Below, piece after piece: positions 16,736 through 25,453 of a stretch of 37,806 nt of DNA. Location: positions 1 through 37,806 of the forward strand of contig CAIMDZ010000095.1 of the NCBI GenBank assembly GCA_903839875.1, given 5' to 3'. Source of the stretch: an uncultured Bacteroidota bacterium. GTDB taxonomy: Bacteria; Bacteroidota; Bacteroidia; Chitinophagales; Chitinophagaceae. Positions within the stretch are counted from its first letter, which is position 1, and each line of letters begins with the position of its first letter. The notes under the pieces were generated by a model. The model had not been told where the DNA came from. It searched no databases and saw only the letters and a program-made list of their open reading frames with translations. The translations under genes and the position numbers were made by a program.

Positions 16736-17584
16736 ATGAAGGAGGAGCAGATACGGCGGATAATTAAGAAAAAAGTGGATGAGCTTCACAGACTTGGTAA
16801 AAAAATTGACCCGGAATTTGATGAAGACACCATTCATGACTTCAGGATAACGGCAAAAACCCTTCGGGCTTTCCTGCGGCTGTTGCGTATGCATTTCCAT
16901 GAACCCGTGCTAAAACTCTCCGGTAAATTCAAACGCTTATACCATATAGCCGGTACCATACGTGAAACACATTTAGAATTGAAAGAGTTATCTGAAAAAA
17001 AATTGGACCTTCCACATTACTCTAAGAAATTGGAGACGATGTGTCAACTCCAAAAAGGGGAATGGAACAAATATTACTCAGAAAATATTTTCAAAAAACT
17101 AGAAACTAAACTTTGCAGCTTAAAATTCACGGTCCTGCATAAATCTGTATTGCCTGAATTCTTCGAAACAAGAATGGTTTCTATGAGGGGAATGATCAAA
17201 AGCATACCTACAGAAGACCAGGTGCACAATGTCAGGAAACAGGCAAAGGATATGATCTATGTGTCCGGCCTGGTGAAAAAGAACTGGAAATCAGCTAGTA
17301 CACGGATTAAACAACTTCCTGTCAGAATGCTTACCCTTTTAGGTGAAGTAATAGGTGATTACCATGACGGACGTGTTTCGCTGGAGCATCTGAGCGCATT
17401 CTCCTGCCGAACGATGAGCAAAGAAGAAGAAATTACTATCAGGAATATTTGTGAAGAAGAAGCCAGTATACTTTCTGAAGAAAAGGAAAGGATAACAGGA
17501 ATGATAAAAAAATTTATTAAGACTGACAATAACCATGCAATTGATGTGACAAAAATGGAATTAATTTTGAATCAGGAACGTTGA
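16736..17584 (+). CDS. CHAD domain-containing protein
   Basis: A 282-residue helical protein made almost entirely of a CHAD domain. The two conserved histidine-centred helices are visible: HDFRITAKTLRAFLRLLRMHF near residues 34-54 and VHNVRKQAKDMIYVSGLVKK near 162-181. Each has the H-x2-R-x3-K pattern that binds phosphate, and a late DYHDGRVSLEHL motif follows. CHAD domains are known to bind polyphosphate, and some family members associate with polyphosphate granules. The frame is open further upstream to a TTG at 16673, but ATG at 16736 gives the normal CHAD N-terminus (MKEEQIRRIIKK), so I prefer it. No polyphosphate kinase gene adjoins. An inverted repeat lies upstream. Confidence 0.87.
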   Translation: MKEEQIRRIIKKKVDELHRLGKKIDPEFDEDTIHDFRITAKTLRAFLRLLRMHFHEPVLKLSGKFKRLYHIAGTIRETHLELKELSEKKLDLPHYSKKLETMCQLQKGEWNKYYSENIFKKLETKLCSLKFTVLHKSVLPEFFETRMVSMRGMIKSIPTEDQVHNVRKQAKDMIYVSGLVKKNWKSASTRIKQLPVRMLTLLGEVIGDYHDGRVSLEHLSAFSCRTMSKEEEITIRNICEEEASILSEEKERITGMIKKFIKTDNNHAIDVTKMELILNQER

Positions 17585-17790
17585 CGAAAGGAAATACTCC
17601 CAGATGGTACCATTTGGGTTTCATGGTCAAAAAAGTCTGCAAAAACCGGTTCATTGGTTTCTACAATTTGATAAGGTAAATTGGTCTTAAGGCCGGTCTG
17701 GCAGATATAAAAGATTGTGCTGTTGACAATGTTTGGTGTGGACTGAAGTTTGAGATACCTGTTAAGGACAGGGGAACCCCGGAATAACAA
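17572..17790 (-). CDS. Unrecognised short reading frame, possible remnant
   Basis: A 72-codon frame overlaps the CHAD gene 3' end by 13 bases. It has protein-like content (LNRYLKLQSTPNIVNSTIF, YQIVETNEPVFADFFD), with no low complexity. There is no ATG: a stop lies eight codons upstream of the TTG at 17790, so initiation would need TTG or GTG. It may be the 3' piece of a decayed gene or a short gene with a rare start. I do not recognise a family. Confidence 0.3.
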   Translation of the reverse strand: MLFRGSPVLNRYLKLQSTPNIVNSTIFYICQTGLKTNLPYQIVETNEPVFADFFDHETQMVPSGSISFRQRS

Positions 17791-17837
17791 AAAAACGAAG
17801 ATTCTAACTTATAACATATTACTTACAACTTTTCAAT

Positions 17838-17845
17838 TATCTTTG
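17838..17845 (+). promoter_or_regulatory. -7 element for the ddl operon
   Basis: TATCTTTG, an exact TAnnTTTG match, lies 28 bases before the ddl ATG. It likely drives ddl, the PASTA gene and the T9SS gene together. Confidence 0.5.
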
Positions 17846-17873
17846 GCAGCATCAATTTATTAGTCCAACAAAG

Positions 17874-18872
17874 ATGAAGAAAAATATTGCTTTACTCGCA
17901 GGAGGATATTCGGGCGAATATATTATTTCCATACAGACTGCGGAAACCATTGAGAAAAATCTGGACCATGATACATACAATATTTTTAAAATAATTGTTG
18001 ACCGGGACGATTGGATTTATGAGGCGCCCAACCATCAAAAAATAGCTGTTGATAAAAATGATTTTTCGCTAAAAACGGACAATCAAAAAATTGTATTCGA
18101 TTGCGTTTTTATTGCTATCCACGGGTCGCCCGGAGAAGACGGGCGCATACAGGGCTACCTCGACATGTTAAGAATACCCTACACTACCTGCAATTCAATT
18201 GTTTCTGCCCTTACTTTCAATAAAAGTTATTGCAATAAAGTAGTGAAGGCTTTTAATGTGGTTAACATTGCCAATTCCGTGCACCTCATAAAGGGCGAAC
18301 CCTATTCTATGGGTGCGGTTTTAGACATACTAAAATTGCCCGTGTTTGTAAAACCAAATGAAAGTGGCAGCAGCCTGGGTGTAAGTAAGGTCAAGGCCGT
18401 AGAAGACCTTTTGCCCGCTATTGAGAAAGCTTTTAAAGAAGATAACCAGGTACTGATTGAAGAATTTATTGAAGGCCGCGAATTGACCATTGGTGTATAC
18501 AAGGCAAATGGCTATTTGATAGCGCTGCCTGCAACTGAGATAGTGAGCAAAAACGAATTTTTCGATTATGAAGCAAAATATACTCCGGGGGTAACCAACG
18601 AAATTACTCCGGCAAATATTGATACTAACCTCAGGGAACAATTGGAATCCAAAGCCATGTATATATACCGGCACCTGAATTGCCGCGGGATTGTACGAAT
18701 GGATTTTATTCTGCAAAGGGGATCCAACAAACTATTTTTCCTGGAAGTGAATACCATGCCCGGCCAGAGTGAAAATAGTATTGTACCGCAGCAGGTTCGG
18801 GCATCCGGTCGTTCACTAAAGGAATTTTATGGCGCATTACTGGAAGATTGTATGAAAAACTATTCTGTTTAA
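17874..18872 (+). CDS. ddl: D-alanine--D-alanine ligase
   Basis: This enzyme joins two D-alanines with ATP to give the dipeptide used for the peptidoglycan stem peptide. The 332-residue protein has the expected three ATP-grasp regions. The N-terminus IALLAGGYSGEYIISIQTA carries the substrate glutamate, and HGSPGEDGRIQGYLDMLRIPY is the second signature. FVKPNESGSSLGVSKV is the phosphate-clamping loop, IEEFIEGRELTIGVY follows, and FLEVNTMPGQSENSIVPQQ holds the metal ligands and the final active-site loop. It is cytoplasmic. It heads a three-gene run with a PASTA-domain protein 31 bp downstream, linking substrate synthesis with a peptidoglycan-binding protein. Confidence 0.96.
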   Translation: MKKNIALLAGGYSGEYIISIQTAETIEKNLDHDTYNIFKIIVDRDDWIYEAPNHQKIAVDKNDFSLKTDNQKIVFDCVFIAIHGSPGEDGRIQGYLDMLRIPYTTCNSIVSALTFNKSYCNKVVKAFNVVNIANSVHLIKGEPYSMGAVLDILKLPVFVKPNESGSSLGVSKVKAVEDLLPAIEKAFKEDNQVLIEEFIEGRELTIGVYKANGYLIALPATEIVSKNEFFDYEAKYTPGVTNEITPANIDTNLREQLESKAMYIYRHLNCRGIVRMDFILQRGSNKLFFLEVNTMPGQSENSIVPQQVRASGRSLKEFYGALLEDCMKNYSV

Positions 18873-18903
18873 AATCATTTACTTTTATGTATAGAAACTG
18901 TTT

Positions 18904-19746
18904 ATGAGCGGAAAATTAAAAAATTCTATCCTGTTCCATCTGGGAATAATAATAGCATTATGCATATTGCTTTATATAGCTTTTTTCGCGAGCCTGCATT
19001 GTTTTACAAAGCATGGTCAGGAATTAATAATACCGGATGTGAGAGGCAAAAATGTAAATGCCGCCGTTGACCAGCTAAAGGCAATGCATTTTGAGGTTAA
19101 TGTAGACTCAACTTATGAACCCGCCCTGAAGCCGCTATCTGTGCTGAAACAGTTGCCTGATAGCGGTTCGGTGGCAAAAGAAGGCCGTACTGTATTTCTT
19201 ACGGTCAATATGCTGAACCCGCCTCACATACCTATGCCAAACCTGGTAAGCCTGTCTTATCGCAGCGCCGTAATGCTGTTGCACAACAACAAATTATTGG
19301 TGGGAGATACTACTTACAAGCCTGATATTGCAGGTGGCGCTATCCTGGAACAGTTGTACAAAGGAACCGCAATCAGACCGGGAGAAATGGTAGCCCAGGG
19401 TAGTAAAATCGGCCTTGTTATAGGTAATGGTCTGGGTAATACAGAATTCAATGTACCTGACCTTACAAACCAGGAGGTTGGCGTGGTCATGGATATTGTG
19501 GCAGCATACAACCTTTTACCTATTATCTCTGTGGCTGATGGACTTTCCAGGATCACCGATACACCTTCAGCAACGGTTGCTGACCAGGAACCAAGGCAAT
19601 TTAACGATGCAGGGGTGCCTAACCGCATTAAGGCCGGAGACGTAATTACCCTTATAATTATCCAAACTCCCGATCCGACCCAGATTCATAGCAATACAAA
19701 CAAGCCTGCAACCGTTAATGATAATAAAACGAACAAACCAAAGTGA
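18904..19746 (+). CDS. PASTA domain membrane protein
   Basis: A 280-residue protein with a short cytoplasmic start, one membrane helix (about residues 10-31) and an outward part of three PASTA repeats. The first opens IIPDVRGKNVNAAVDQLKAM, the second IPMPNLVSLSYRSAVMLLH and the third FNVPDLTNQEVGVVMDIVAA; each ends with a G-x-x-V-x-L-x-V/I strand. A Lys/Asn/Thr-rich tail follows. PASTA domains bind peptidoglycan stem peptides or beta-lactams. There is no kinase or transpeptidase domain, which is normal for Bacteroidota PASTA proteins next to ddl. Its stop overlaps the GTG start of the next gene, so translation is probably coupled. Confidence 0.9.
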   Translation: MSGKLKNSILFHLGIIIALCILLYIAFFASLHCFTKHGQELIIPDVRGKNVNAAVDQLKAMHFEVNVDSTYEPALKPLSVLKQLPDSGSVAKEGRTVFLTVNMLNPPHIPMPNLVSLSYRSAVMLLHNNKLLVGDTTYKPDIAGGAILEQLYKGTAIRPGEMVAQGSKIGLVIGNGLGNTEFNVPDLTNQEVGVVMDIVAAYNLLPIISVADGLSRITDTPSATVADQEPRQFNDAGVPNRIKAGDVITLIIIQTPDPTQIHSNTNKPATVNDNKTNKPK

Positions 19747-21605
19747 AGAGAATAACAGCTATAGTCGCTATATTATTTATTAACATTATATTTCAATCAT
19801 TCTTTGTTTCCGGGCAGGAGTTTGAGGGGCATGTTAATTATAATCCATTTCTGGGCAATTACCATCCTACGCCATTTAAAGGAGCAAAAAAGACCGCAAC
19901 TTCGCTCACACTGCCATTTTTTGACGACTTCACCGGATATAGCATGTACCCGGATAGTAGTAAATGGACTGATTTTGAAGTATTTATCAACAATACCATG
20001 GGCGCCAGCCCATTAAGCAGGGGAGTGGCCACCTTCGACGGACTAAACAGTAACGGTATACCCTATGATTCCTTCAGCAATACAGCCTTCCGGTATGCGG
20101 ATAGTCTTACTTCTCAACCAATAGATATGAGCGCCGACTCTGCGGCAGATAGTGTTTACCTGAGCTTTTTTTACCAGCCGCAGGGTAATGGTTTTTACCC
20201 GTTGCCTCCTGATTCGCTGATGTTATTCCTTAAAAACCGTTACGGAGATTTCGTAAAGATATGGTCAGTGGAAGGAAGTGGCATTCAACCCTTTAAGCAG
20301 GTAATGATTCCCATTACAGATTCGCTTTACTTTCACAGTACATTCCAGTTTCGATTTATTAATAAAGCCGCACTTTACTGGGCCGATGCCGTTTGGAATG
20401 TTGATTATATAAGGCTTGATAAAAACAGGAGTTTAAGCGACACTGCTGTCACAGACGTTGCATTCACCTCCAATCCCTCGTTTTTACTCAACGATTATAC
20501 ATTCATGCCTTATGGGCAATTTATGGTCAACCATGCCGGAGAGAGTGCCTTATTCATTTCAGACAGTATAAGAAACAGCACATTAATTAACCAATCGGTA
20601 GATTATGGTTTGGAAATCCGCAATGTTCAAAGTGGTGCTATATTATCTGCTATAGGTACAAACAACATTCTGTTAGGTGGCAATACCATTGGGGAAGTTT
20701 CCGAACCATTTTCTATTGGCACTTTCCCTACCTATTCAGCCGATGCATCGGTAGTGTTTGAAACTAAATATTATTTATCAACAACCTCACCCACCGGTCC
20801 TGATGTAAATGATACCATTATTAAAGACCAGGTTTTTGATAATTATTTCGCTTATGACGATGGTACTGCTGAAAAAAGTTATTTTCTGAACCTATCTCCT
20901 ACGCTGCCGGGAAAAATAGCGATTGAATATCACCTGAACAAACCAGACAGTTTACGGGGCATGGCCATTTATTTTGGAAGGCAAATACCATTTTCCTCTA
21001 CAAAACCATTTGCCATTTACGTTTATTCCTCAATTGCAGGAATAAACGGGGCTGCTCATGACGTCATTCTTGACTCCACCTATCTCCTGGATCCCGGCTA
21101 CTATGATTCATTGAATCACTTCTGGATATATACTTTCAGACATCCGGTCTTAATGCAGCCTGGCACTTTTTACGCAGGTACCATGCAGCCCCAGGGCGGC
21201 AGCAGCGACAGTTTGTATTTCGGGTTGGATGTTAACAGGATAGGGCCTAACCATGCATACTACAATGTATTAGGGCATTGGATTCCGTCCGGCATCAGCG
21301 GAGCTATCATGATCCGGCCTATATTTGGGCATCCTGTATTTGGTACAGGGATACAGGACGTAGCAGTAGAAAAAGAAAAGTGGCAGGTTTTGCCAAACCC
21401 TGCTAAAGATTTATTGAAATTTGAATTCGGTGCAAGTGAGGTCACTATTTACCGTTTATCTGACATACAGGGACATACACTTATGAGTGGCCCCATTCGA
21501 CCCGGAAATACCATTGATATCGGGCAATTAGCCCCCGGATTGTATTTTGTAAATATTACGAGAGATGGCATACCTGAGGTACCTCAAAAAATAATTAAAT
21601 TATAG
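19743..21605 (+). CDS. T9SS type A sorting-domain protein
   Basis: A 620-residue secreted protein. It has an N-terminal signal sequence (residues ~4-24, ending FFVSG then QEFEG) and a beta-rich body starting with LPFFDDFTGYSMYPDSSKW, an opening seen in Bacteroidota proteins of unknown function. The C-terminal type A sorting domain is present (WQVLPNPAKDLLKFEF, YRLSDIQGHTLM, LAPGLYFVNI). The function of the body is not known. The start is GTG, overlapping the previous stop as GTGA at 19743-19746; no ATG follows before the signal peptide, so GTG is supported. It ends the ddl operon. Its genetic coupling to cell-wall genes is a common Bacteroidota arrangement, though the reason is unclear. Confidence 0.83.
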   Translation: MKRITAIVAILFINIIFQSFFVSGQEFEGHVNYNPFLGNYHPTPFKGAKKTATSLTLPFFDDFTGYSMYPDSSKWTDFEVFINNTMGASPLSRGVATFDGLNSNGIPYDSFSNTAFRYADSLTSQPIDMSADSAADSVYLSFFYQPQGNGFYPLPPDSLMLFLKNRYGDFVKIWSVEGSGIQPFKQVMIPITDSLYFHSTFQFRFINKAALYWADAVWNVDYIRLDKNRSLSDTAVTDVAFTSNPSFLLNDYTFMPYGQFMVNHAGESALFISDSIRNSTLINQSVDYGLEIRNVQSGAILSAIGTNNILLGGNTIGEVSEPFSIGTFPTYSADASVVFETKYYLSTTSPTGPDVNDTIIKDQVFDNYFAYDDGTAEKSYFLNLSPTLPGKIAIEYHLNKPDSLRGMAIYFGRQIPFSSTKPFAIYVYSSIAGINGAAHDVILDSTYLLDPGYYDSLNHFWIYTFRHPVLMQPGTFYAGTMQPQGGSSDSLYFGLDVNRIGPNHAYYNVLGHWIPSGISGAIMIRPIFGHPVFGTGIQDVAVEKEKWQVLPNPAKDLLKFEFGASEVTIYRLSDIQGHTLMSGPIRPGNTIDIGQLAPGLYFVNITRDGIPEVPQKIIKL

Positions 21606-21690
21606 CTGCTATACTTATGTCATTAATCTCCGGGCCAGTTCAGGCCTAATGAAATAATAAACTTTTTCAGTGAAATCAAAAAGATAGTCT

Positions 21691-21996
21691 ATGAAAAATA
21701 TTACAGTAAACGAACTAAAAGCAAGAATGGATGCCGGCGAGCAATTGCTTATTATTGATGTAAGGGAGCCCGCCGAGTATGCTGAATATAACATTGGTGC
21801 AAAATTGATACCGCTTGGTCAGATAATGGGCATGCAATTGGAAGATCTGGAAGATCATAAAAACGATGAAATAATAGTGCATTGCAAAATAGGCGGCAGA
21901 AGCATGCAGGCTTGTGCAATGCTGGAACAGGCAGGGTTTACCAATGTTGTAAATCTGACTGGTGGAATGAACACATGGAAGCAAACGTTCGGTTAG
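21691..21996 (+). CDS. Rhodanese-like domain protein
   Basis: A single-domain rhodanese of 101 residues. The CDC25-like entry loop IDVREPAEY is at 22-30, and the active-site loop is HCKIGGRS with the persulfide-forming cysteine at C65. The ending NLTGGMNTWKQTF is the usual C-terminal helix. It is cytoplasmic and probably acts in sulfur transfer; the acceptor is not indicated by neighbours. The next gene starts within about 20 bases, so they are likely one operon. Confidence 0.9.
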   Translation: MKNITVNELKARMDAGEQLLIIDVREPAEYAEYNIGAKLIPLGQIMGMQLEDLEDHKNDEIIVHCKIGGRSMQACAMLEQAGFTNVVNLTGGMNTWKQTFG

Positions 21997-22016
21997 TTAA
22001 AAAAAAGGATTGGAAG

Positions 22017-22577
22017 ATGCATGAAATTGAGCCATACTACAACTGGCGGCACTTATACATTGCTGAAGAAGATGAGCTTTCCCCTTATTACGGGCAGGAA
22101 CATAGTGAGTTTCAGTTTACAAATACTGTTTACAACTATTACATACATCCGCAATGGGATGACTTTGGGTCCCGCACTTTGTACCTGAAAGTATTGTTCG
22201 TTGATTACGAACTGAACTATGCGATTATAGAATTACTGGGAGAATGGAATGACGCAGTGGAGAATGATATTATGCAGTTGAAACGTTCAGTAATAGACCT
22301 GATGATTGCCAAAGGTATTTTTAAATTCATTCTGATTACCGAAAACGTACTAAATTTCCATAGCAGCGACACCGATTATTATGAAGAATGGTACGAAGAC
22401 ATAAAGGATGATGGTGGCTGGATAGTGGCTGTAAATATGCCTGAGCAAACTCAATACGATTTTCACCTTTCTCATATTGATCGTTATGTAAAACTACTTG
22501 AAAGCCCTAATTGGCGAACATTCCAGCCACAGGATTTTTTTCAGTCAATTGACAACCAAATGCTAAGGCTTTACTAA
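22017..22577 (+). CDS. Conserved hypothetical protein, acidic
   Basis: A 186-residue acidic and aromatic protein opening HEIEPYYNWRHLYIAEEDE. Later motifs are IHPQWDDFGSRTLYLK, AIIELLGEWND and FKFILITENVLNFHSSD. I recall similar stand-alone proteins in many Bacteroidota genomes, but no function is assigned. No signal peptide or membrane segment is seen. I chose ATG 22017 because AAGGA precedes it at a good distance. ATG 21975 is in frame, overlaps the rhodanese gene by 22 bases, and would add 14 residues including W-K before HEIEPYY, so it remains a real alternative. It is probably co-transcribed with the rhodanese gene. Confidence 0.75.
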   Translation: MHEIEPYYNWRHLYIAEEDELSPYYGQEHSEFQFTNTVYNYYIHPQWDDFGSRTLYLKVLFVDYELNYAIIELLGEWNDAVENDIMQLKRSVIDLMIAKGIFKFILITENVLNFHSSDTDYYEEWYEDIKDDGGWIVAVNMPEQTQYDFHLSHIDRYVKLLESPNWRTFQPQDFFQSIDNQMLRLY

Positions 22578-22599
22578 CTTTTATACAGTGGTCAAAGAG

Positions 22600-22764
22600 T
22601 TACATACCGGACAACTTCCTCATGAAGTTTACTCCGCCTTTTTTCGATTTATTTACACTGGCCTTTGCCTGCTTACCACCCTTGGCAGTCTGCTGGCCTG
22701 AAAAAGAAATAGGTTTGGAAGGTAATCGAACAGGTGCTCCTTTCTTTGGTTTCTGAGTTTCCAT
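22600..22764 (-). CDS. Small basic protein, 54 residues
   Basis: A short minus-strand gene encodes a strongly basic protein of 54 residues: METQKPKKGAPVRLPSKPIS, then a Gly/Lys/Gln-rich centre, and an ending KGGVNFMRKLSGM. It begins with ATG at 22764 and ends TAA. Lys-rich content without low-complexity runs suggests nucleic acid or polyphosphate binding, but no family is recognised. It converges on the acidic conserved gene, whose stop lies 22 bases away. Its downstream and upstream spacers contain no competing frame, which supports it being real. Confidence 0.55.
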   Translation of the reverse strand: METQKPKKGAPVRLPSKPISFSGQQTAKGGKQAKASVNKSKKGGVNFMRKLSGM

Positions 22765-22811
22765 ATACTTTATTGGTTGTAATTAACACTGCAAAATACG
22801 GAATATTTACA

Positions 22812-22838
22812 AAAAAACAGGCGGGAAAATATCCCGCC
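22812..22838 (-). terminator. Rho-independent terminator for the lipoprotein gene
   Basis: On the minus strand GGCGGGA-TATTT-TCCCGCC is followed by a T-rich tract (CTGTTTTTTTG). It lies 28 bases past the stop of the 22866-23729 lipoprotein gene and just before the small basic gene. Confidence 0.75.
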
Positions 22839-22865
22839 CGTTACAATCCTCAAAATGAAATAAAA

Positions 22866-23729
22866 TCAATGCAAAGTTATATTATAAGTATGCGTTCCTA
22901 TGGTCACCTGTGCCATGTCATCACATCCGCCGCCACCGTATCCATAATTCAATATACGGTCGCCTCCGGTAAATGTAGAACTCGAAATTGTTACAGTACC
23001 GTCTTCAATCCACCTGCATGCGAGCGCAACTTTCAATGGTGCAGTGCTTGAAATTGTGAAGTTAAATACATGGCCATTTGCCCTGGTTACAGTTGTTGTT
23101 CCTCCTATAAGGTACACATCATCGGTTCTGTCAGGGGTACTATACCCTGCATACCATGTACGTGTGCGGCTGCCATTCCAACTGATAATACTGTCAGGAG
23201 CTATAATTATTGAGTCGTTAACTGTCACTGTATACCAATACTGACCGCTTGTATTTCTGCCGTTATTAGTAACAGTTTTGTGAACGATCACCTGATAACC
23301 GTCAACAAAATAATTATTAGTAGTAATGGTATGGGTGCTTGCGCTGTCCTTATAGTGCCCGGAGTAGTAAACTATTATTTTACCACTTCGTGTTCTCAGG
23401 TCCAGGCAGGTACAGCCGGTAGTACCGAAGTCTATCGTCAGCTTATGGGGCACGGATACAGTATCATTCGTAACAGTAGCACAGCTGCCAATTGTAGTTG
23501 CAGTTGTCCTCAGATTGCTTCCGCCGGTAGATCCCGCAGCATCAGAAATAGAGATCACATCATTGCTGTTCCGGTCTAATTGTGCAGCATCCGATGCATA
23601 CCCTCCTTTATCATCTGCGGTTGTTAATGCAGGTGTAGTATTGTCCTTGTTACGTCTGCATGCAGTAAACGTCAACAGGCAGGCGACTATTAGTAATGCG
23701 CCGTTCCTTAAAAGTGATTTGTATAACAT
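22866..23729 (-). CDS. Hypothetical lipoprotein
   Basis: A 287-residue protein with a lipoprotein signal (hydrophobic core ALLIVACLLTF, lipobox LTFTAC with Cys at 24, then RRNKDN). The mature part begins with a flexible Asp/Thr/Ser region and then a beta-rich domain with GSCATVTNDT, the TIDFGTTGCTCLDLRTRSGKI segment and repeated ITTNNYFVDGYQVIVHKT-like strands. The GTTGCTC...RxGKI segment occurs in other Bacteroidota lipoproteins of unknown function. It ends with a Gly/Cys segment (YGYGGGGCDDMA) that may form a disulfide. It is monocistronic, with a strong terminator. Confidence 0.75.
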   Translation of the reverse strand: MLYKSLLRNGALLIVACLLTFTACRRNKDNTTPALTTADDKGGYASDAAQLDRNSNDVISISDAAGSTGGSNLRTTATTIGSCATVTNDTVSVPHKLTIDFGTTGCTCLDLRTRSGKIIVYYSGHYKDSASTHTITTNNYFVDGYQVIVHKTVTNNGRNTSGQYWYTVTVNDSIIIAPDSIISWNGSRTRTWYAGYSTPDRTDDVYLIGGTTTVTRANGHVFNFTISSTAPLKVALACRWIEDGTVTISSSTFTGGDRILNYGYGGGGCDDMAQVTIGTHTYNITLH

Positions 23730-23849
23730 AATTTTAGCGTTTTTGTGTTATTAAGACGGCAGAGGATAAAAAAAGTTTAACCTCCTCCGATAAAATTAAT
23801 AATACAAATTAAATTACATACAATATACTTCAAGTACGAGAGATAAAAC

Positions 23850-25316
23850 CTATTTCAGTTTACTATTCTTCCTGCTGTAACTAAAATACACAATTAACCC
23901 AATAACCATCCAACCTAAAAGACGTGCCCAGTTTGTCCACCCAAGGCCAGCCATCATTGCACCACATACTACAACGCCTAAAATGGATACAACAGGAACA
24001 AACGGAACTCTGAACTTTCTAGGGATCTCAGGGCTTTTCACCCTCAATATCCAAACACCTATGCAAACAAGTACAAATGCAAAAAGCGTGCCTATGCTTG
24101 TCATATCCCCTACAATATCACCTGGAACAAAAGCTGCAAACCCACCTACAAAAATCAGGAATATCCAATTAGAATGGTACGGAGTTTTAAATTTAGGGTG
24201 TAGATTAGAAAAAGTTTTAGGCACTAAACCATCTTTGCTCATAGAATAAAATACCCTTGACTGTCCCATAAGCATTACAAGAATTACAGAAGAAAAACCA
24301 AATAAAATCGCAACTATTACAAAATCGGCCAACCAGCCATAGCCTGTCATATAAGTAGTGATTGCATACGCAACTGAAGCCTCACGTCCTTGTGTCCGGA
24401 AATCATTTACGCTAGCGATTCCTGTAAGCACATAAGCAAACAAAATGTACAATATAGTACAGATAACCAATGATCCAAGTATCCCGATCGGCATATCTCT
24501 TTCAGGCTTTTTTGCCTCCTGCGCGGCTGTTGAAACTGCATCAAAACCAATAAAAGCGAAAAACACTGTACCTGCTGCACCCAATATACCCCAGATACCT
24601 CCAAAATTATGGGCTACACCCTGAGAATCAGTATATATAGAGGGGTCTGGAATATAGGGTGTCTGGTTGGCAGGATTAATAAAATGCCATCCAAAAACAA
24701 TGAATAAAATAACAATAGCAACTTTTGAAATCACAATAATACCATTTACCACAGCAGACTCTTTAATTCCTTTAATAAGTAACAAAGTGATCATGAAAAT
24801 GATAAAAAGTGCCGGTACATTCATTATACCATGTTGTGTAATCCCTGCTTCAGTAAAAACTTCAAAAGGTGAGTGACACCATCGCCCGGGAATATGCATA
24901 TGAAAGCGCTCCAAAAGCTTATTCAGATACTCACTCCATGCTATTCCAACTGTAGCAGCTCCGACCGCGTACTCAAGAACAAGATCCCAACCAATGATCC
25001 AGGCCATCAGTTCACCCATTGTAGCATAGGAATAGGTATATGCACTTCCGGCAATAGGTATCATGGATGCAAACTCTGCATAGCACAATCCGGCAAAAGC
25101 ACACCCAACCGCTGCTACAACAAAACCTAATGTAACAGAAGGTCCTGCGTTATTAGCTGCCGCTGCTGCAGTCCGTACAAAAAGCCCGGCGCCTATGATG
25201 GCACCAATACCTAAGGCTATAAGGTTGCCAGCACCAAGGGTACGTTTCAGGCCACTCTCTCCGTCATCGGAATGAAGAATAAGCTGGCTGATTGGTTTCT
25301 TAGAAAAAATGCCCAT
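23850..25316 (-). CDS. APC family amino acid permease
   Basis: A 488-residue inner-membrane transporter with about 12 helices. The first helix holds the APC signature GIGAIIGAGLFV (residues 36-47). AGLCYAEFASMIPIAGSAYTYSY and the substrate-binding helix 6 motif FFAFIGFDAVSTAAQEAKKPERD are typical of the cationic amino acid transporter (CAT/YfnA) subgroup. It would import amino acids by proton-coupled uptake. Its specificity is not determined. The gene stands alone; a near-consensus -7 box (TATCTTAG, minus strand, 25341-25348) lies upstream. Confidence 0.92.
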   Translation of the reverse strand: MGIFSKKPISQLILHSDDGESGLKRTLGAGNLIALGIGAIIGAGLFVRTAAAAANNAGPSVTLGFVVAAVGCAFAGLCYAEFASMIPIAGSAYTYSYATMGELMAWIIGWDLVLEYAVGAATVGIAWSEYLNKLLERFHMHIPGRWCHSPFEVFTEAGITQHGIMNVPALFIIFMITLLLIKGIKESAVVNGIIVISKVAIVILFIVFGWHFINPANQTPYIPDPSIYTDSQGVAHNFGGIWGILGAAGTVFFAFIGFDAVSTAAQEAKKPERDMPIGILGSLVICTILYILFAYVLTGIASVNDFRTQGREASVAYAITTYMTGYGWLADFVIVAILFGFSSVILVMLMGQSRVFYSMSKDGLVPKTFSNLHPKFKTPYHSNWIFLIFVGGFAAFVPGDIVGDMTSIGTLFAFVLVCIGVWILRVKSPEIPRKFRVPFVPVVSILGVVVCGAMMAGLGWTNWARLLGWMVIGLIVYFSYSRKNSKLK

Positions 25317-25453
25317 CTATTTTTTTTGTTCGTGAAAAGGCTAAGATAGCTAAATTGTTGATTGCTTCATAAATCTGTTAATTCTTTCACGCATTATGTG
25401 ACCCCAACAGTATTTTTAACGCCAAATTGCCAAAATTATATTAGGTTTGGATT

